A stretch of 64,000 nt of DNA from Butyricimonas muris (GCF_046365375.1 NZ_JBKEIT010000012.1:62001-126000), one strand, 5' to 3'. Positions 1-8,798 are shown, counted from the stretch's first letter. The notes: generated by a model from the sequence alone, not told the origin. Translations and numbers: made by a program.

Positions 1-1944
1 CAGTTGTCCCGTTCCGTCCAGCACTTTCCAACGCTCATCGGAAAGGAAACGAAGAGAATAGAGAGATAGTCCCAACAAGTCTTTTTTGTTCATGATTCCC
101 GTCGCCTCGAGGAAACACTCGTTCACTTCCTGCAAAACCCCTTTAGCGTCAAAAAGGCATATCGCCAAGGATGTATTGCGATAAAGATAACCGAAACGCA
201 ATTCACTCTCTTTTTGAAGTATTTCCGAACGATAGTGGGACATGCCAATGCATAAAACATGCGACAACGTGCTGAGATACAATTTATCCTGTTCCGTCCA
301 CACCTTCTTTTCCCGCACGAAATCGACACCCACGAATCCCCATGTACGATTGTTCGAATGTAAAGGAGCCACGAGAATAGACTGAATACCCTGATTCGCC
401 AGTATCTGCCACTCCTCCTCCGGTATGCTTCCGCGGGTAGCCTCTAAATCATCCACGGCAAGCAACTCATTCTGCCATACCATGGAATAAAAATTTCCCG
501 AGTTTGCCAAAAGTATATGTTGCAAGTATTCTTTTTGAGGTTCAATACCTTCCGCCACAATCTCGTACGTGTTGTCACAATATTGCCCGGAACGGTCCAG
601 TTCGAATATATACGCCCGGTCGGCATTATATTCCTCCAACATCCGTAACAACATTTGATTCACCGCTTCAGCTTCGGTTTTCTCCTGTAAAAAAGTTTCC
701 AGCGTCTCCGAAACATGAAGCTGGTTCTCCAAAGAACTCTTCAAACTCTCGCTTAACTTCCGTTGCCACTTCAAATAGTTCTTTGTCCGGTAAAAATAGA
801 AACCGATCATTACCGCCAAGACAAAAACCAACGAACCGATCAACGCATTTAGCAGTACTCTCCTGTTCTCTTCCCAGAAAGAAAGAGGAACGTTGAAATA
901 AGTTACCGGTTCTCCCACGACTGCCGGATCCAAGTTATACTTCACGACCAAACTCTTGTTCAGATGCGCCCCGAAATCATCACTGGCATTGTGTAACGGT
1001 ATATCTTCCGGCTCAGCCCCATGCAACAGTTCGACGGCAATTCCGGCTAACCGTTGCCCGTAATTCATGGACGAATAATAATAACCACCTATAAAATCGT
1101 CGCCTTTCCCGCCCCAATCGGAAAGAGAAAACACAGGCTGCCCCACCAGCGCGAGAATGTTGTCGTTCATTCTCTCGAAATCATTCGTCTGTCCGGTAAC
1201 ATCCTGCAACCATGACGCGTACACGATACCCGTGTGTTCCGGTAATTGTCGTAAACGCCGCAACAAAGAATCCGTCGTGAGGAAACGACCGTCCAACGGT
1301 ATATAATTCAATTCCGGATGCTCTCCCGGGATAAACTTCTGGGCAAGTAAAGAGGCAAATATCCCGTAAAAACAATTATCCCCGATAAGGGCAACATTCT
1401 TCGTATCCGGGAACAATCGTTTCATCATATGTATCGTCTTATTCACCCCCACGCGCTCCGTCAATCCTGTCGCGTTATACCGCTTGCACAAATCGGCCGT
1501 TGCCACGAAATCATTCGCGGACAAATGTTGTTTGTCACAGTAACGGTCAAAATCCATTCCCCAATCCTTGACCCCGCCAAGCAGTACTTTTACATCCCCC
1601 CATTCCCCGGAATAGGCTTTCCGGTAAGCCATCCAAGCCCCGTCGGCTATCAGTACGACAATTTTAGGAGGACGGGAAGCATGATTCCGAATAATCATCC
1701 TCATCCTCTCCAACCATATTTCAGAGGAAGAAAACCTGTCGCAATTCAGATACTCGCTATACACTTTAACCCTTCCTTCCACTCTTCCCACCTCGTCACG
1801 AAAAGTATTCTCTATCATCTTCGGCCAAGGATAGCGACTACTATACGAACTAATCAATAGAATATATTCATCCTCTTTTTCTTTCTGTTCACCAAAAAGA
1901 TTCACCGTGAATAACAGGCATAAAACAATAACAATATTTCTCAT
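1..1944 (-). CDS. Sensor kinase-like protein with extracytoplasmic binding domain, GAF and PAS (partial)
   Basis: A frame of 648 codons without a stop runs off the left edge, so the C-terminus is missing. The ATG shares the ATGA overlap with the stop of cobC, suggesting translational coupling. Seen: a signal peptide (residues 1-18), an extracytoplasmic region of about 320 residues resembling ABC-type solute-binding (ABC_sub_bind) sensor modules (starts near LLISSYSSRYPWP), a transmembrane helix at about 363-384, a short coiled linker, a GAF domain at about 410-570 and a PAS domain from about 577 to the edge (WKVLDGTGQL are the last residues seen). In this family a histidine kinase or a hybrid kinase plus regulator usually follows; that part is not visible, so the kinase activity is inferred. 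The ligand is unknown. Confidence 0.8.
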   Translation of the reverse strand, partial: MRNIVIVLCLLFTVNLFGEQKEKEDEYILLISSYSSRYPWPKMIENTFRDEVGRVEGRVKVYSEYLNCDRFSSSEIWLERMRMIIRNHASRPPKIVVLIADGAWMAYRKAYSGEWGDVKVLLGGVKDWGMDFDRYCDKQHLSANDFVATADLCKRYNATGLTERVGVNKTIHMMKRLFPDTKNVALIGDNCFYGIFASLLAQKFIPGEHPELNYIPLDGRFLTTDSLLRRLRQLPEHTGIVYASWLQDVTGQTNDFERMNDNILALVGQPVFSLSDWGGKGDDFIGGYYYSSMNYGQRLAGIAVELLHGAEPEDIPLHNASDDFGAHLNKSLVVKYNLDPAVVGEPVTYFNVPLSFWEENRRVLLNALIGSLVFVLAVMIGFYFYRTKNYLKWQRKLSESLKSSLENQLHVSETLETFLQEKTEAEAVNQMLLRMLEEYNADRAYIFELDRSGQYCDNTYEIVAEGIEPQKEYLQHILLANSGNFYSMVWQNELLAVDDLEATRGSIPEEEWQILANQGIQSILVAPLHSNNRTWGFVGVDFVREKKVWTEQDKLYLSTLSHVLCIGMSHYRSEILQKESELRFGYLYRNTSLAICLFDAKGVLQEVNECFLEATGIMNKKDLLGLSLYSLRFLSDERWKVLDGTGQL

Positions 1945-2468
1945 ATTGTAATCCTGATTTGAGATCCGTAATCCACATCGTCCGTGAAAGCTTGATTAAA
2001 ATTATACTTCCCGGCATAAATCAATGCCGCCCGGATTGTTCCCCCGTGAGTGAACACGCAGACACTCCGGCTTTTCGTTTCTTTCAAATCATCCATGAAA
2101 CTTGAAACCCGGTTGTATTGTTGTAAAAAACTTTCAGCCCCTCCCGCCGGCATACTTAACCAATCGTCATACCACTCCTGCAACCGGGGATCCTGAATCT
2201 CGTCCCAACGCTGTCCTTCCCAACTCCCGAAATTCAATTCTCTCAATCGCTCGTCCAACAGCATATTCTCGTACCCGCAATAAAGAGCCAGTTTACGACA
2301 CCTTTGCAAAGGACTCGAATAAATAGCGTCAAACTCATGCTTTAATAATGCCAACCGTACACGCTCCGCCTCTTCTTCAAACGAAGAAGCCACATCCACA
2401 TCCGTATTCCCGTAACACATGCCCGGCACGACATTTACTTTCGTATGTCTTACCAAAATTACTTCCAT
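1941..2468 (-). CDS. cobC: Alpha-ribazole-5'-phosphate phosphatase CobC
   Basis: Histidine phosphatase of 175 residues that removes the phosphate from alpha-ribazole phosphate (or adenosylcobalamin phosphate) in nucleotide-loop assembly. The catalytic RHT motif lies at residues 7-9 and the second histidine in FTHGGT at about 141. The run after RHT (KVNVVPGMCYGNTDV) is the CobC-type signature rather than that of generic phosphoglycerate mutases. An ATG five codons upstream (2483) is possible, but the family starts right before the EVILVRH strand, so 2468 is preferred. The stop overlaps the start of the downstream sensor gene by 4 nt. cobS, cobT and cobU lie nearby on the same strand. Confidence 0.88.
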   Translation of the reverse strand: MEVILVRHTKVNVVPGMCYGNTDVDVASSFEEEAERVRLALLKHEFDAIYSSPLQRCRKLALYCGYENMLLDERLRELNFGSWEGQRWDEIQDPRLQEWYDDWLSMPAGGAESFLQQYNRVSSFMDDLKETKSRSVCVFTHGGTIRAALIYAGKYNFNQAFTDDVDYGSQIRITI

Positions 2469-2538
2469 AATACAATCTTTCACTTTGTAAAAATCGTCTT
2501 TTTTTTCCTATCCTGCTAGAATTTTGCCAATTAATTTA

Positions 2539-2546
2539 TATTTTTG
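2539..2546 (+). promoter_or_regulatory. Possible -7 element for the WG-repeat lipoprotein
   Basis: TATTTTTG matches the Bacteroidetes -7 consensus TAnnTTTG and sits 27 nt before the chosen ATG. No convincing TTTG is seen at the expected 19-21 nt upstream, so this is weak. Confidence 0.3.
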
Positions 2547-2573
2547 ATTCGATTAGAAGTAAATCTAACTACA

Positions 2574-3983
2574 ATGAAAAGTTCTATTTTATTTATACTA
2601 AGCGTTTGTTACATAGTAATTGTATGTTCATGCCAAAATAATTACAACTTCACGGGATATGCCCACCAGCTTGCCAACGGTAAATGGGGATTCATCAACG
2701 AGAAGGGGGAAGAAATCATTTCCTACAAATATGACCACGCTCTTGACTTCCAAGAAGGTTTGGCGGCTGTCAAAATGGGCAGCAAATACGGGTACATCAA
2801 TATGTCCGGCGATATCGTTATCCCGTTGAAATACGATGCCGCAGAATCTTTCCAAAACAACGTGGCAAAAGTCTATTTCAACCGCTGCCAAGGAATTATC
2901 ACGACTACCGGCGAAGAAATTATTCCCTGCCTGTATGATGAAATCGAATTTCCGGGAGAAGACACAATTATCAAAGCGAAAAAACTGAATAAATACGGCT
3001 ATATCACCCTTACCGATCAAACCGTTATTCCCTTCCTGTACGACGACATCGAAGAGTTCGATTCTACAGGTATCGCTCTCGCGAAACGGGAACAAAAATT
3101 CGGGTTCATCAACAAAAAAGGGAAAGAAATCCTTCCTTGCCAATACGATAAAATCCGTAAATTCGGTCCGATTCTATACCTCACGACACAAGATTCCCTT
3201 CATGGACTTCTCGATATAGACAGGAAAGAAATTCTTCCCTGCCAATATACCTCCCTCACGCTATGCGACGGGAGAGTGAATCTATTCAAGGGCAAACTGA
3301 TACGCGTGGAACGGGACAATAAATTCGGGCTTATGAGCGGGGACGGCAGGGAACTGACCGAATGTAAATATGACCGGATAGAAGACTTCCAGAATTACGA
3401 AACCGCTCCCGTCAAACGAAACGGGAAATACGGGTACATGAATCGTTCCGGAAGAGAAATCGTCCCTGCCGAGTACGAGGATATTCAAGATTTCGGGAAC
3501 GGACTATTTCGCGTGAAAAAAAGTCAAAAATACGGGCTTGTCGATAGTTCGGGCAACGAATTACTCTCTTGTATTTACGAATCCGTCGGGAAATTGGGAG
3601 GTAACCTGTACCGCATTTCTCAAAACAAACACTTCGGCATGGTCAACATCAGGGGTGAAGTCATGCTTCCATGTAAATACAAAGACATCTATTGGCTAAG
3701 TCTGGACCTCGGACGCCTGCTCGTCATGGATGACGAATTCATGGTCGGCTTACGAAATAGCGAAGGCAAAGAACTTATTCCTTGCAAGTACACCTATATC
3801 GGAGAATTTACCCCCGAGGGATACGCTATTGTCAGGCATCAAAACACAGAGGGCTATATCAACACGGACGGAAAAGAGATTGTTCCCTGCAAGTACAAAA
3901 CCGTCTACCCGATCGGAGAAGACGGCACCTTGCAAGTTCAACAAACAGACGGACACATTATCCGAATCAAAATAGAGAACTAA
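2574..3983 (+). CDS. WG-repeat lipoprotein
   Basis: Predicted lipoprotein of 469 residues. An N-terminal hydrophobic stretch ends at a lipobox-like VCSC, followed by about 12 tandem WG/YG repeats of about 35 residues (motif YGYIN..G.EIIPCKYD.I), which fill the whole mature protein. This is the WG-containing repeat family (PF14903); its members are predicted extracellular or periplasmic repeat proteins without an established enzymatic role. The start is the ATG at 2574; a TTG ten codons upstream gives an extension without signal-peptide character. It is transcribed away from cobC and convergently with the NTF2-like gene. Function unknown; a surface binding role is only a guess. Confidence 0.8.
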   Translation: MKSSILFILSVCYIVIVCSCQNNYNFTGYAHQLANGKWGFINEKGEEIISYKYDHALDFQEGLAAVKMGSKYGYINMSGDIVIPLKYDAAESFQNNVAKVYFNRCQGIITTTGEEIIPCLYDEIEFPGEDTIIKAKKLNKYGYITLTDQTVIPFLYDDIEEFDSTGIALAKREQKFGFINKKGKEILPCQYDKIRKFGPILYLTTQDSLHGLLDIDRKEILPCQYTSLTLCDGRVNLFKGKLIRVERDNKFGLMSGDGRELTECKYDRIEDFQNYETAPVKRNGKYGYMNRSGREIVPAEYEDIQDFGNGLFRVKKSQKYGLVDSSGNELLSCIYESVGKLGGNLYRISQNKHFGMVNIRGEVMLPCKYKDIYWLSLDLGRLLVMDDEFMVGLRNSEGKELIPCKYTYIGEFTPEGYAIVRHQNTEGYINTDGKEIVPCKYKTVYPIGEDGTLQVQQTDGHIIRIKIEN

Positions 3984-4006
3984 ATATCAATCCTTAAACT
4001 TGATCT

Positions 4007-4402
4007 TCAAGAATTGAAGACCTTATCAGGCTGAACAAAAGACCAATGTGTGTGTATTATTTTCCACTGATTGGACGGGTTCAATTTATAAACTTCCGTG
4101 CAATTCATTCTGAATACCCTACCCTCCCGATGAGCCTCATAGTTATAAGTCAGAACAGCTACTCCCGGAGATACCTGCACAACAGGATTTATCATTTTAT
4201 ACAAGTCGATTTTAATCTTCCCCCTGACATGAGCATAGTATTCTTCCAAGGCTCTTTTACCCTCCAGTTTATTCTCGAAAGCAGGATCGAAATAAACGAC
4301 ATCATCAGAAGACAACTCGATAAACCCGTCGGGATTCCCGTTATTCCATAACTCTAAAGCTTGTTTTTCCAAAGCTATAATTGTAGTCTTAATATCAGTC
4401 AT
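4007..4402 (-). CDS. NTF2-like / SnoaL-fold protein
   Basis: Protein of 131 residues with the layout of small NTF2-like (DUF4440/SnoaL) proteins: an N-terminal helix, then FIELSSDDVVYFDPAF and a C-terminal strand ending in WKIIHTHWSF. There is no signal peptide, so it should be cytoplasmic. Members include small hydrolases, isomerases and association domains, and the sequence does not tell which applies here. It lies 15 nt from cobS on the same strand and may be co-transcribed, but it has no known corrinoid role. Confidence 0.7.
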   Translation of the reverse strand: MTDIKTTIIALEKQALELWNNGNPDGFIELSSDDVVYFDPAFENKLEGKRALEEYYAHVRGKIKIDLYKMINPVVQVSPGVAVLTYNYEAHREGRVFRMNCTEVYKLNPSNQWKIIHTHWSFVQPDKVFNS

Positions 4403-4417
4403 AAAATTAATATGTAT

Positions 4418-5179
4418 CTAAAACAAAAATTGATAGCGACACCAGATCACGAGTACTCCCAAGTAAAATACCTGTTCGATAATCAAGACGGAAGCCCCGC
4501 AACAATCGCCGGTATAGCCTCCTATCTTTGCCTTAAAGAAGAAGCGTAGAGCAACAGCCGCCAATATAGCGGGAACCACTGCCCAACAGAATGACGCATC
4601 TTTTAGAAAAAAGAAGGGAATCATCGTGATAGCCCCCACGAGAACAAAAATAAGTATTCGTACCTTACTGTAAATCACCTTTGTTTTACTCTCTTCTTCC
4701 TTGCGGACATAAGATAACGTGTTTATCATTACCGCTGTACACAATTTGGAAAAACAATCGGCGGCTATCACGATAGGAAAAATCATCGCGGGGTCGAAAC
4801 TCGATAATAAAACATAATACAACATGAAATAAAGCACCAAACCTATGGTCCCGTAACACCCGATATGGGAATCTTTCATAATTGCCAGAATCTTCTCTTT
4901 AGAAGTTCCTCCCCCAAAGCCGTCAAAGAAATCTGCTAACCCGTCCTCGTGCAAAGCCCCAGTCAATAATATTCTGGCTATAATCGCCAACACACAAGCC
5001 ACCCCCAACGGCAACACCTGTGCCGCCAACCACAGCACACCGCCGGTTGTCGCCCCCGTCAAAAATCCCACCAACGGCCAGAACTTAATCACATCCGCAA
5101 AATAGCGTTTATCCACGTTGACCAATCTCCATAATGGTAAACGCGTAAACATCATCACTGCCGCCAAAAGAGAACGCAT
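4418..5179 (-). CDS. cobS: Adenosylcobinamide-GDP ribazoletransferase CobS
   Basis: Integral membrane enzyme of 253 residues that joins alpha-ribazole (phosphate) to adenosylcobinamide-GDP, the last condensation step to cobalamin. The conserved acidic motif HEDGLADFFDGFGGG is seen at about residues 80-95, among several hydrophobic helices, and the length fits the family (about 250). Its start codon is reached directly by an AT-rich heptamer array that fills the whole gap to cobT. The order cobU-cobT-cobS on one strand supports the call. Confidence 0.93.
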   Translation of the reverse strand: MRSLLAAVMMFTRLPLWRLVNVDKRYFADVIKFWPLVGFLTGATTGGVLWLAAQVLPLGVACVLAIIARILLTGALHEDGLADFFDGFGGGTSKEKILAIMKDSHIGCYGTIGLVLYFMLYYVLLSSFDPAMIFPIVIAADCFSKLCTAVMINTLSYVRKEEESKTKVIYSKVRILIFVLVGAITMIPFFFLKDASFCWAVVPAILAAVALRFFFKAKIGGYTGDCCGASVLIIEQVFYLGVLVIWCRYQFLF

Positions 5180-5291
5180 AGTAATTTTAGATTTTAGATT
5201 TTAGATTCCAGCCGCACGAACCAACGCTTATTCTGTGATTTCAGATTCCGTGATTCACTCTCATTTTCAATTTTCAACTTTCAATTTTCAA
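5180..5291. repeat. Dispersed intergenic element A, copy 1 (fills cobT-cobS gap)
   Basis: The gap between the cobT stop and cobS start consists of a TTTTAGA array (5183-5208), a unique core (about 5209-5262, containing GATTCCAGCCGCACGAACC) and a TTTTCAA array (5263-5291). The same array-core-array order recurs in inverted orientation at 9366-9463 between pduO and cobQ with only a few core differences. Confidence 0.8.
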
Positions 5292-6332
5292 TTATTTAAA
5301 GTACTTCGTCACCGCCGCAGACTTAAAAGAAGCCATTTCGTTTATCATGTTCACGGCTGAAACCAGTAAAGGATAAGCACAGATTGCCCCGGTTCCCTCC
5401 CCCAAGCGTAAACCAAGATTCAACAGAGGTTCCGCCTTCAGGTAATCCAGCACAAGTTTATGCCCGCACTCGTCGCCCTGATGCCCGTAGATACAATAAT
5501 CCGTCAATGCCGGATACAAAGCCCGTCCCGCCAACACACAATTCGTCATGATAAAACCGTCCACGATAATAATCATCCCCAATTCGGCAGCCCGAAGCAT
5601 TCCTCCCACGGCAGCCAGCATCTCGAATCCGCCGAAATAACGAAGAATATCTTTAGCAGAACCGTCACCCTTGTAATTCTCCATGCAGCGACGCAAGACA
5701 TTGTACTTGTGTTCCACACCTTCACGTGACAACCCGCTACCCGCTCCCACGCAATCCGATAAAGGAATCCCCGTCAAGTAAGTCATCCACAGGGAAGAAG
5801 TTGAAGTATTCGCGATTCCCATCTCCCCGAAACTCACCACATTCGTCCCCTCAGCATACACCATATCCACGATCTCCGCGCCAATCTCTATTGCCCGGTC
5901 AAACTCCTCTTCAGTCATGGCTGCCTCGTGCAAATAATTCGAAGTGATCTTCCGAATCTTCCGGTCAATCAATCCTTCCATAGGCCCAAAATCACAGTTC
6001 ACCCCACAATCCACCAACTTAATCCCGAAACCGTGTTGACGGGCAAACATATTCACCCCGGCGCCCCCTTTGATGAAATTGGATATCATCTGTGCCGTCA
6101 CCTCGGGAGCGGAAAAACTAACCCCTTCCGTCACGATACCATGATCTGCGGCAAAAATGATATTCTGCGGTTTTCTCAACTCCGGGGAAAGAGTTTGCTG
6201 TATCAAACCGATTTGAGCCGCAACCTTCTCCAACAATCCCAACGACCCTTTCGGTTTCGTCAAATTATTTATCTTATCAATCAAATCAGGCAAAATCGCC
6301 TTATCCGTTTCTTTTATAACAAAACTTCTCAT
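5292..6332 (-). CDS. cobT: Nicotinate-nucleotide--dimethylbenzimidazole phosphoribosyltransferase CobT
   Basis: Cytoplasmic enzyme of 346 residues making alpha-ribazole phosphate from nicotinate mononucleotide and a lower-ligand base. Family motifs seen: IIFAADHGI near residue 60, GEMGIANTSTSS near 170, GAGSGLSREG near 195 and the C-terminal LGLRLGEGTGA that carries the catalytic glutamate. Length is typical (about 350). The start is preceded directly by a TTTTCAA-type array, with no clear Shine-Dalgarno. The base used cannot be read from the sequence; bluB or bza genes are absent from the window. Confidence 0.95.
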   Translation of the reverse strand: MRSFVIKETDKAILPDLIDKINNLTKPKGSLGLLEKVAAQIGLIQQTLSPELRKPQNIIFAADHGIVTEGVSFSAPEVTAQMISNFIKGGAGVNMFARQHGFGIKLVDCGVNCDFGPMEGLIDRKIRKITSNYLHEAAMTEEEFDRAIEIGAEIVDMVYAEGTNVVSFGEMGIANTSTSSLWMTYLTGIPLSDCVGAGSGLSREGVEHKYNVLRRCMENYKGDGSAKDILRYFGGFEMLAAVGGMLRAAELGMIIIVDGFIMTNCVLAGRALYPALTDYCIYGHQGDECGHKLVLDYLKAEPLLNLGLRLGEGTGAICAYPLLVSAVNMINEMASFKSAAVTKYFK

Positions 6333-6334
6333 AC

Positions 6335-6365
6335 AATTAAAAATTGAAAATTGAAAATTGAAAAT
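6335..6365. repeat. TTTTCAA heptamer array before cobT
   Basis: Four TTGAAAA units on the plus strand, read as TTTTCAA by the cobT transcript, end within a few nt of the cobT start codon at 6332. Confidence 0.8.
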
Positions 6366-6405
6366 GCACGCGCACTTCCGATATTCAATTCGGATTATAT
6401 TTTAT

Positions 6406-6921
6406 TTACTTCACTCTCATGGCAATACCGGACACCATCAACACCACCTCATCGGCTGCACGACCGATATACTGGTTCACCCATCCCTGCAAATCCGTGA
6501 AACGGCGCTGCACGGGATCAACAGCTATTCCCCCCATCCCAATCTCGTTGGTCACGAATATAAACGTCGCCTCTTGCCGGGTAAACCGGTCGAACTCTTC
6601 TTTTATCTCTTCCAACGATTTATCCACGTCCGAATCATTATCAAAAAAGAAATTCGTGCTCCACAAAGTCACACAATCAATGACAACCACTCTCCCCCGC
6701 ACGTCACATTTACTTATAAACTTCTCCTCTTCCAGATTCGTCCATTGCGCTCCCCGGTCTTGTTGATGACGCTTTACCCGCTCTTTAAATTCCTCGTCCC
6801 ACACCCTTGAAGTAGCCAGATAAACCGGTTTTTCGGACAAATGCAACGCTAATTCTTGTGCGTACCTGCTTTTCCCGGAACGCTGTCCGCCCGTAACCAA
6901 TATTAGTTTTCTTTTCATCAT
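6406..6921 (-). CDS. cobU: Adenosylcobinamide kinase / adenosylcobinamide-phosphate guanylyltransferase CobU
   Basis: Bifunctional enzyme of 171 residues that phosphorylates adenosylcobinamide and then adds GMP from GTP. The P-loop GGQRSGKS near residue 11 is the CobU version; VYLATSRVWDEEF and the following RVKRHQQDRG match the guanylylation region, and FVTNEIGMGG the later conserved motif. Length is close to the enterobacterial protein (about 180). It lies just upstream of cobT, and together they supply the two substrates of CobS. Two Met codons start the frame (MMKRK), so the start is uncertain by one codon. Confidence 0.94.
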   Translation of the reverse strand: MMKRKLILVTGGQRSGKSRYAQELALHLSEKPVYLATSRVWDEEFKERVKRHQQDRGAQWTNLEEEKFISKCDVRGRVVVIDCVTLWSTNFFFDNDSDVDKSLEEIKEEFDRFTRQEATFIFVTNEIGMGGIAVDPVQRRFTDLQGWVNQYIGRAADEVVLMVSGIAMRVK

Positions 6922-6983
6922 AGCGACAAATTTCTCTGTTTTTTCAAGAAATTCAAAACATTATTCCGGAAAATATAAAACAT

Positions 6984-7388
6984 TTATTTTCGCCCCCATC
7001 CCGGCAAGGAATCCCCCCAAAATCCAAGAGTCACTCCCACCGTATAGCACGCGATATCACTCCACAGGAAACCGAAACCCAAAACCAACCCTCCCAACGT
7101 CGTCGCCCGGATAGAGTCTATCCAAGGTGCATGATATAACTGACTAACCTCTATCAAGTAAGAAAAGCTCAACGCAACACCAAAAGACGCACTTTTTTTC
7201 AAACTCACGAACAACAACCGGCAACCGAAATACACCATCATCGCCCAAAGCACATCCCCGACATACATTCTCACGAAGTCGATCGAGCAGATACTCGTCT
7301 TCCGGGAAAGCAATCCCAACACAACAATCCCCAATGTCAATAATAAATATCTTAACCGCACACTTTTCTCCATATTACATCTTTTCAT
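6984..7388 (-). CDS. DUF2809 family membrane protein
   Basis: Small membrane protein of 134 residues with about four hydrophobic helices. The pattern VGDVLWAMMVYFGCRLLF and SYLIEVSQLYHAPWIDSIR matches the DUF2809 family, whose function is unknown. Alternative start at 7373 (MEKSVRLR). It lies upstream of cobU on the same strand, so it may be the first gene of that transcript; a role in corrinoid metabolism is not established. Confidence 0.75.
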   Translation of the reverse strand: MKRCNMEKSVRLRYLLLTLGIVVLGLLSRKTSICSIDFVRMYVGDVLWAMMVYFGCRLLFVSLKKSASFGVALSFSYLIEVSQLYHAPWIDSIRATTLGGLVLGFGFLWSDIACYTVGVTLGFWGDSLPGWGRK

Positions 7389-7488
7389 TTCCTTCCGGGA
7401 AACACCGAAAGACTTAACAAGACAACAAATCTCTCTATTTTTTCAAGAAAAGCAAAGTATTACCCCGAAAAATATACAATATTTTCTA

Positions 7489-7496
7489 TAACTTTG
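7489..7496 (+). promoter_or_regulatory. Possible -7 element for the acetyltransferase gene
   Basis: TAACTTTG fits TAnnTTTG and lies 25 nt before the ATG at 7521. No TTTG is seen at the proper -33 spacing. Confidence 0.35.
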
Positions 7497-7520
7497 ACCA
7501 AACCAATATCCTGAATCACA

Positions 7521-8015
7521 ATGAACATCACATTTGAAAAACTAGGAAATACACACCAGAAAGAGGTTATGGACATCTTCAATTACTACGTTGAAAACAG
7601 TTTCGCGGCCTTTTCCGAAACCCGATTGCCGGACATCTTCTTTGAAAAAATAATGGAGAAAATACAAGACTATCCCGCCTACGCCATAAAAGATTCAGAC
7701 ACGGGAGCCATCGCGGGGTTCTGCTATTTAAGTGCTTATCACCCGTTCCCCACGTTCAAACACACGGCACAAATCAGTTATTTTATCCTCCCCCATTACA
7801 CGCATGCCGGGGCAGGCAAAATGAGTCTGGATATACTGGAAACCGACGCGAAAAAACGGGGTATCCGGACAATCCTCGCCGACATTTCATCCAAGAATCC
7901 TCAAAGCATATCGTTTCACGAGAAATACGGGTTTAAACGTTGCGCGCAACTTGAAAAAGTGGGACATAAATTCGGGGAAGACTTCGACGTCATTATCATG
8001 CAGAAAGAACTGTAA
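7521..8015 (+). CDS. GNAT family N-acetyltransferase
   Basis: Protein of 164 residues of the phosphinothricin acetyltransferase-like GNAT group. Seen: an N-terminal strand-helix (ITFEKLGNTHQKEVMDIFNYY), central AGFCYLSAYHPFPTF, the acetyl-CoA loop region ISYFILPHYTHAGAGKMSL and the C-terminal SISFHEKYGFKRC typical of the fold. The substrate cannot be assigned; relatives acetylate methionine sulfone or sulfoximine and similar amines. It starts a plus-strand run that leads into the B12 genes, but there is a 205-nt gap before the next gene. Confidence 0.85.
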   Translation: MNITFEKLGNTHQKEVMDIFNYYVENSFAAFSETRLPDIFFEKIMEKIQDYPAYAIKDSDTGAIAGFCYLSAYHPFPTFKHTAQISYFILPHYTHAGAGKMSLDILETDAKKRGIRTILADISSKNPQSISFHEKYGFKRCAQLEKVGHKFGEDFDVIIMQKEL

Positions 8016-8220
8016 TCCTTGGGTTATCCCACGGTAATCCTACCTCATGGTGCTTACACCCCACATTTCACCCGCTTACACCTCCACCGGAAAAGGGCAA
8101 AATAACGGTGCAACAAGAGAGTTGTAAGCGTGTAAAGGTAGTATTACAGTAGAATCACCCCGGGAATACCGTGAGAAATGAAATTGTTTACTATTTTTGT
8201 ATCGTGGATAATAAAAAATA
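8016..8220. other. Non-coding gap with degenerate inverted segments
   Basis: No gene is seen. Segments around 8042-8066 and 8131-8147 are imperfect inverted copies (GGTAATCCTACCT against AGGTAGTATTAC, each flanked by TTACAC/GTGTAA). A -7-like TATTTTTG at 8192-8199 could serve the next gene. Confidence 0.4.
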
Positions 8221-8223
8221 GTG

Positions 8224-8739
8224 ATGATTGAACTTATACTCTCCCGACATGGGGAAACACTGGAAAATCAACAACATATCCTGCAAGGACAACTTCCCGG
8301 CACACTCTCCCCTTTGGGCAAAGCGCAAGCGGAGAATCTGGCGGAAGACTTAAAGGATGAACAACTTGACGCTGTCGTGTGCAGTGATTTGGCACGAAGC
8401 TATGATACCGCACTCGCCGTGGCAAAACATCACGGACTAACACCCTTGCAAACTCCCTTATTACGGGAAATGGATTGGGGGGTATATACCGGGAAGCAAT
8501 TGGACGATGTCGATTGGCTACATCTTCCCCCCAGCGTGGAATCCGTCGAGGCTCTCTTTCAACGTGCCATCGACTTTATCCATTACCTGCAAGAGAACTT
8601 CCCGAATCAACGCATCGTCGCCATCGGTCACGGGGCATTCAACCGGGCTATCATCGCATACCTTGAAGGGAAACGCCCTATCGACATGATAGACCTCCCT
8701 ATCATGGAAAACACAACCCGGGTTTATTATAAAATATAA
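8224..8739 (+). CDS. Histidine phosphatase family protein (second CobC-like phosphatase)
   Basis: Phosphoglycerate mutase-type phosphatase of about 171 residues. The catalytic RHGE lies near residue 8, followed by GQLPGTLSPLGKAQAENLA, an acid/base region REMDWGVYTGKQL and the second histidine in VAIGHGAFNRA. A GTG one codon upstream (8221) directly precedes the ATG and could also be used. It sits 59 nt before the adenosyltransferase, so a role in cobalamin phosphate removal is possible, but the N-terminal CYGxxDV signature of true CobC found in the gene at 1941-2468 is missing. Substrate therefore uncertain. Confidence 0.82.
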   Translation: MIELILSRHGETLENQQHILQGQLPGTLSPLGKAQAENLAEDLKDEQLDAVVCSDLARSYDTALAVAKHHGLTPLQTPLLREMDWGVYTGKQLDDVDWLHLPPSVESVEALFQRAIDFIHYLQENFPNQRIVAIGHGAFNRAIIAYLEGKRPIDMIDLPIMENTTRVYYKI

Positions 8740-8763
8740 ACAATAATCGAGAATTGGAAATCC

Positions 8764-8797
8764 CATTTTCAATTTTCAACTTTCAATTTTCAATTAT
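8764..8797. repeat. TTTTCAA heptamer array before pduO
   Basis: Run of TTTTCAA units (one TTTCAAC variant) ending 2 nt before the ATG at 8799. In-frame translation of the array would give an NFQFSI-type extension from an ATG at 8754, which is not conserved in the family. Confidence 0.8.
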
Positions 8798-8798
8798 T

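Noticed and set aside
4046..4351. Frame of 101 codons opposite the NTF2-like gene
   Set aside because: Antisense shadow; the minus-strand frame has the family features and codon pattern.
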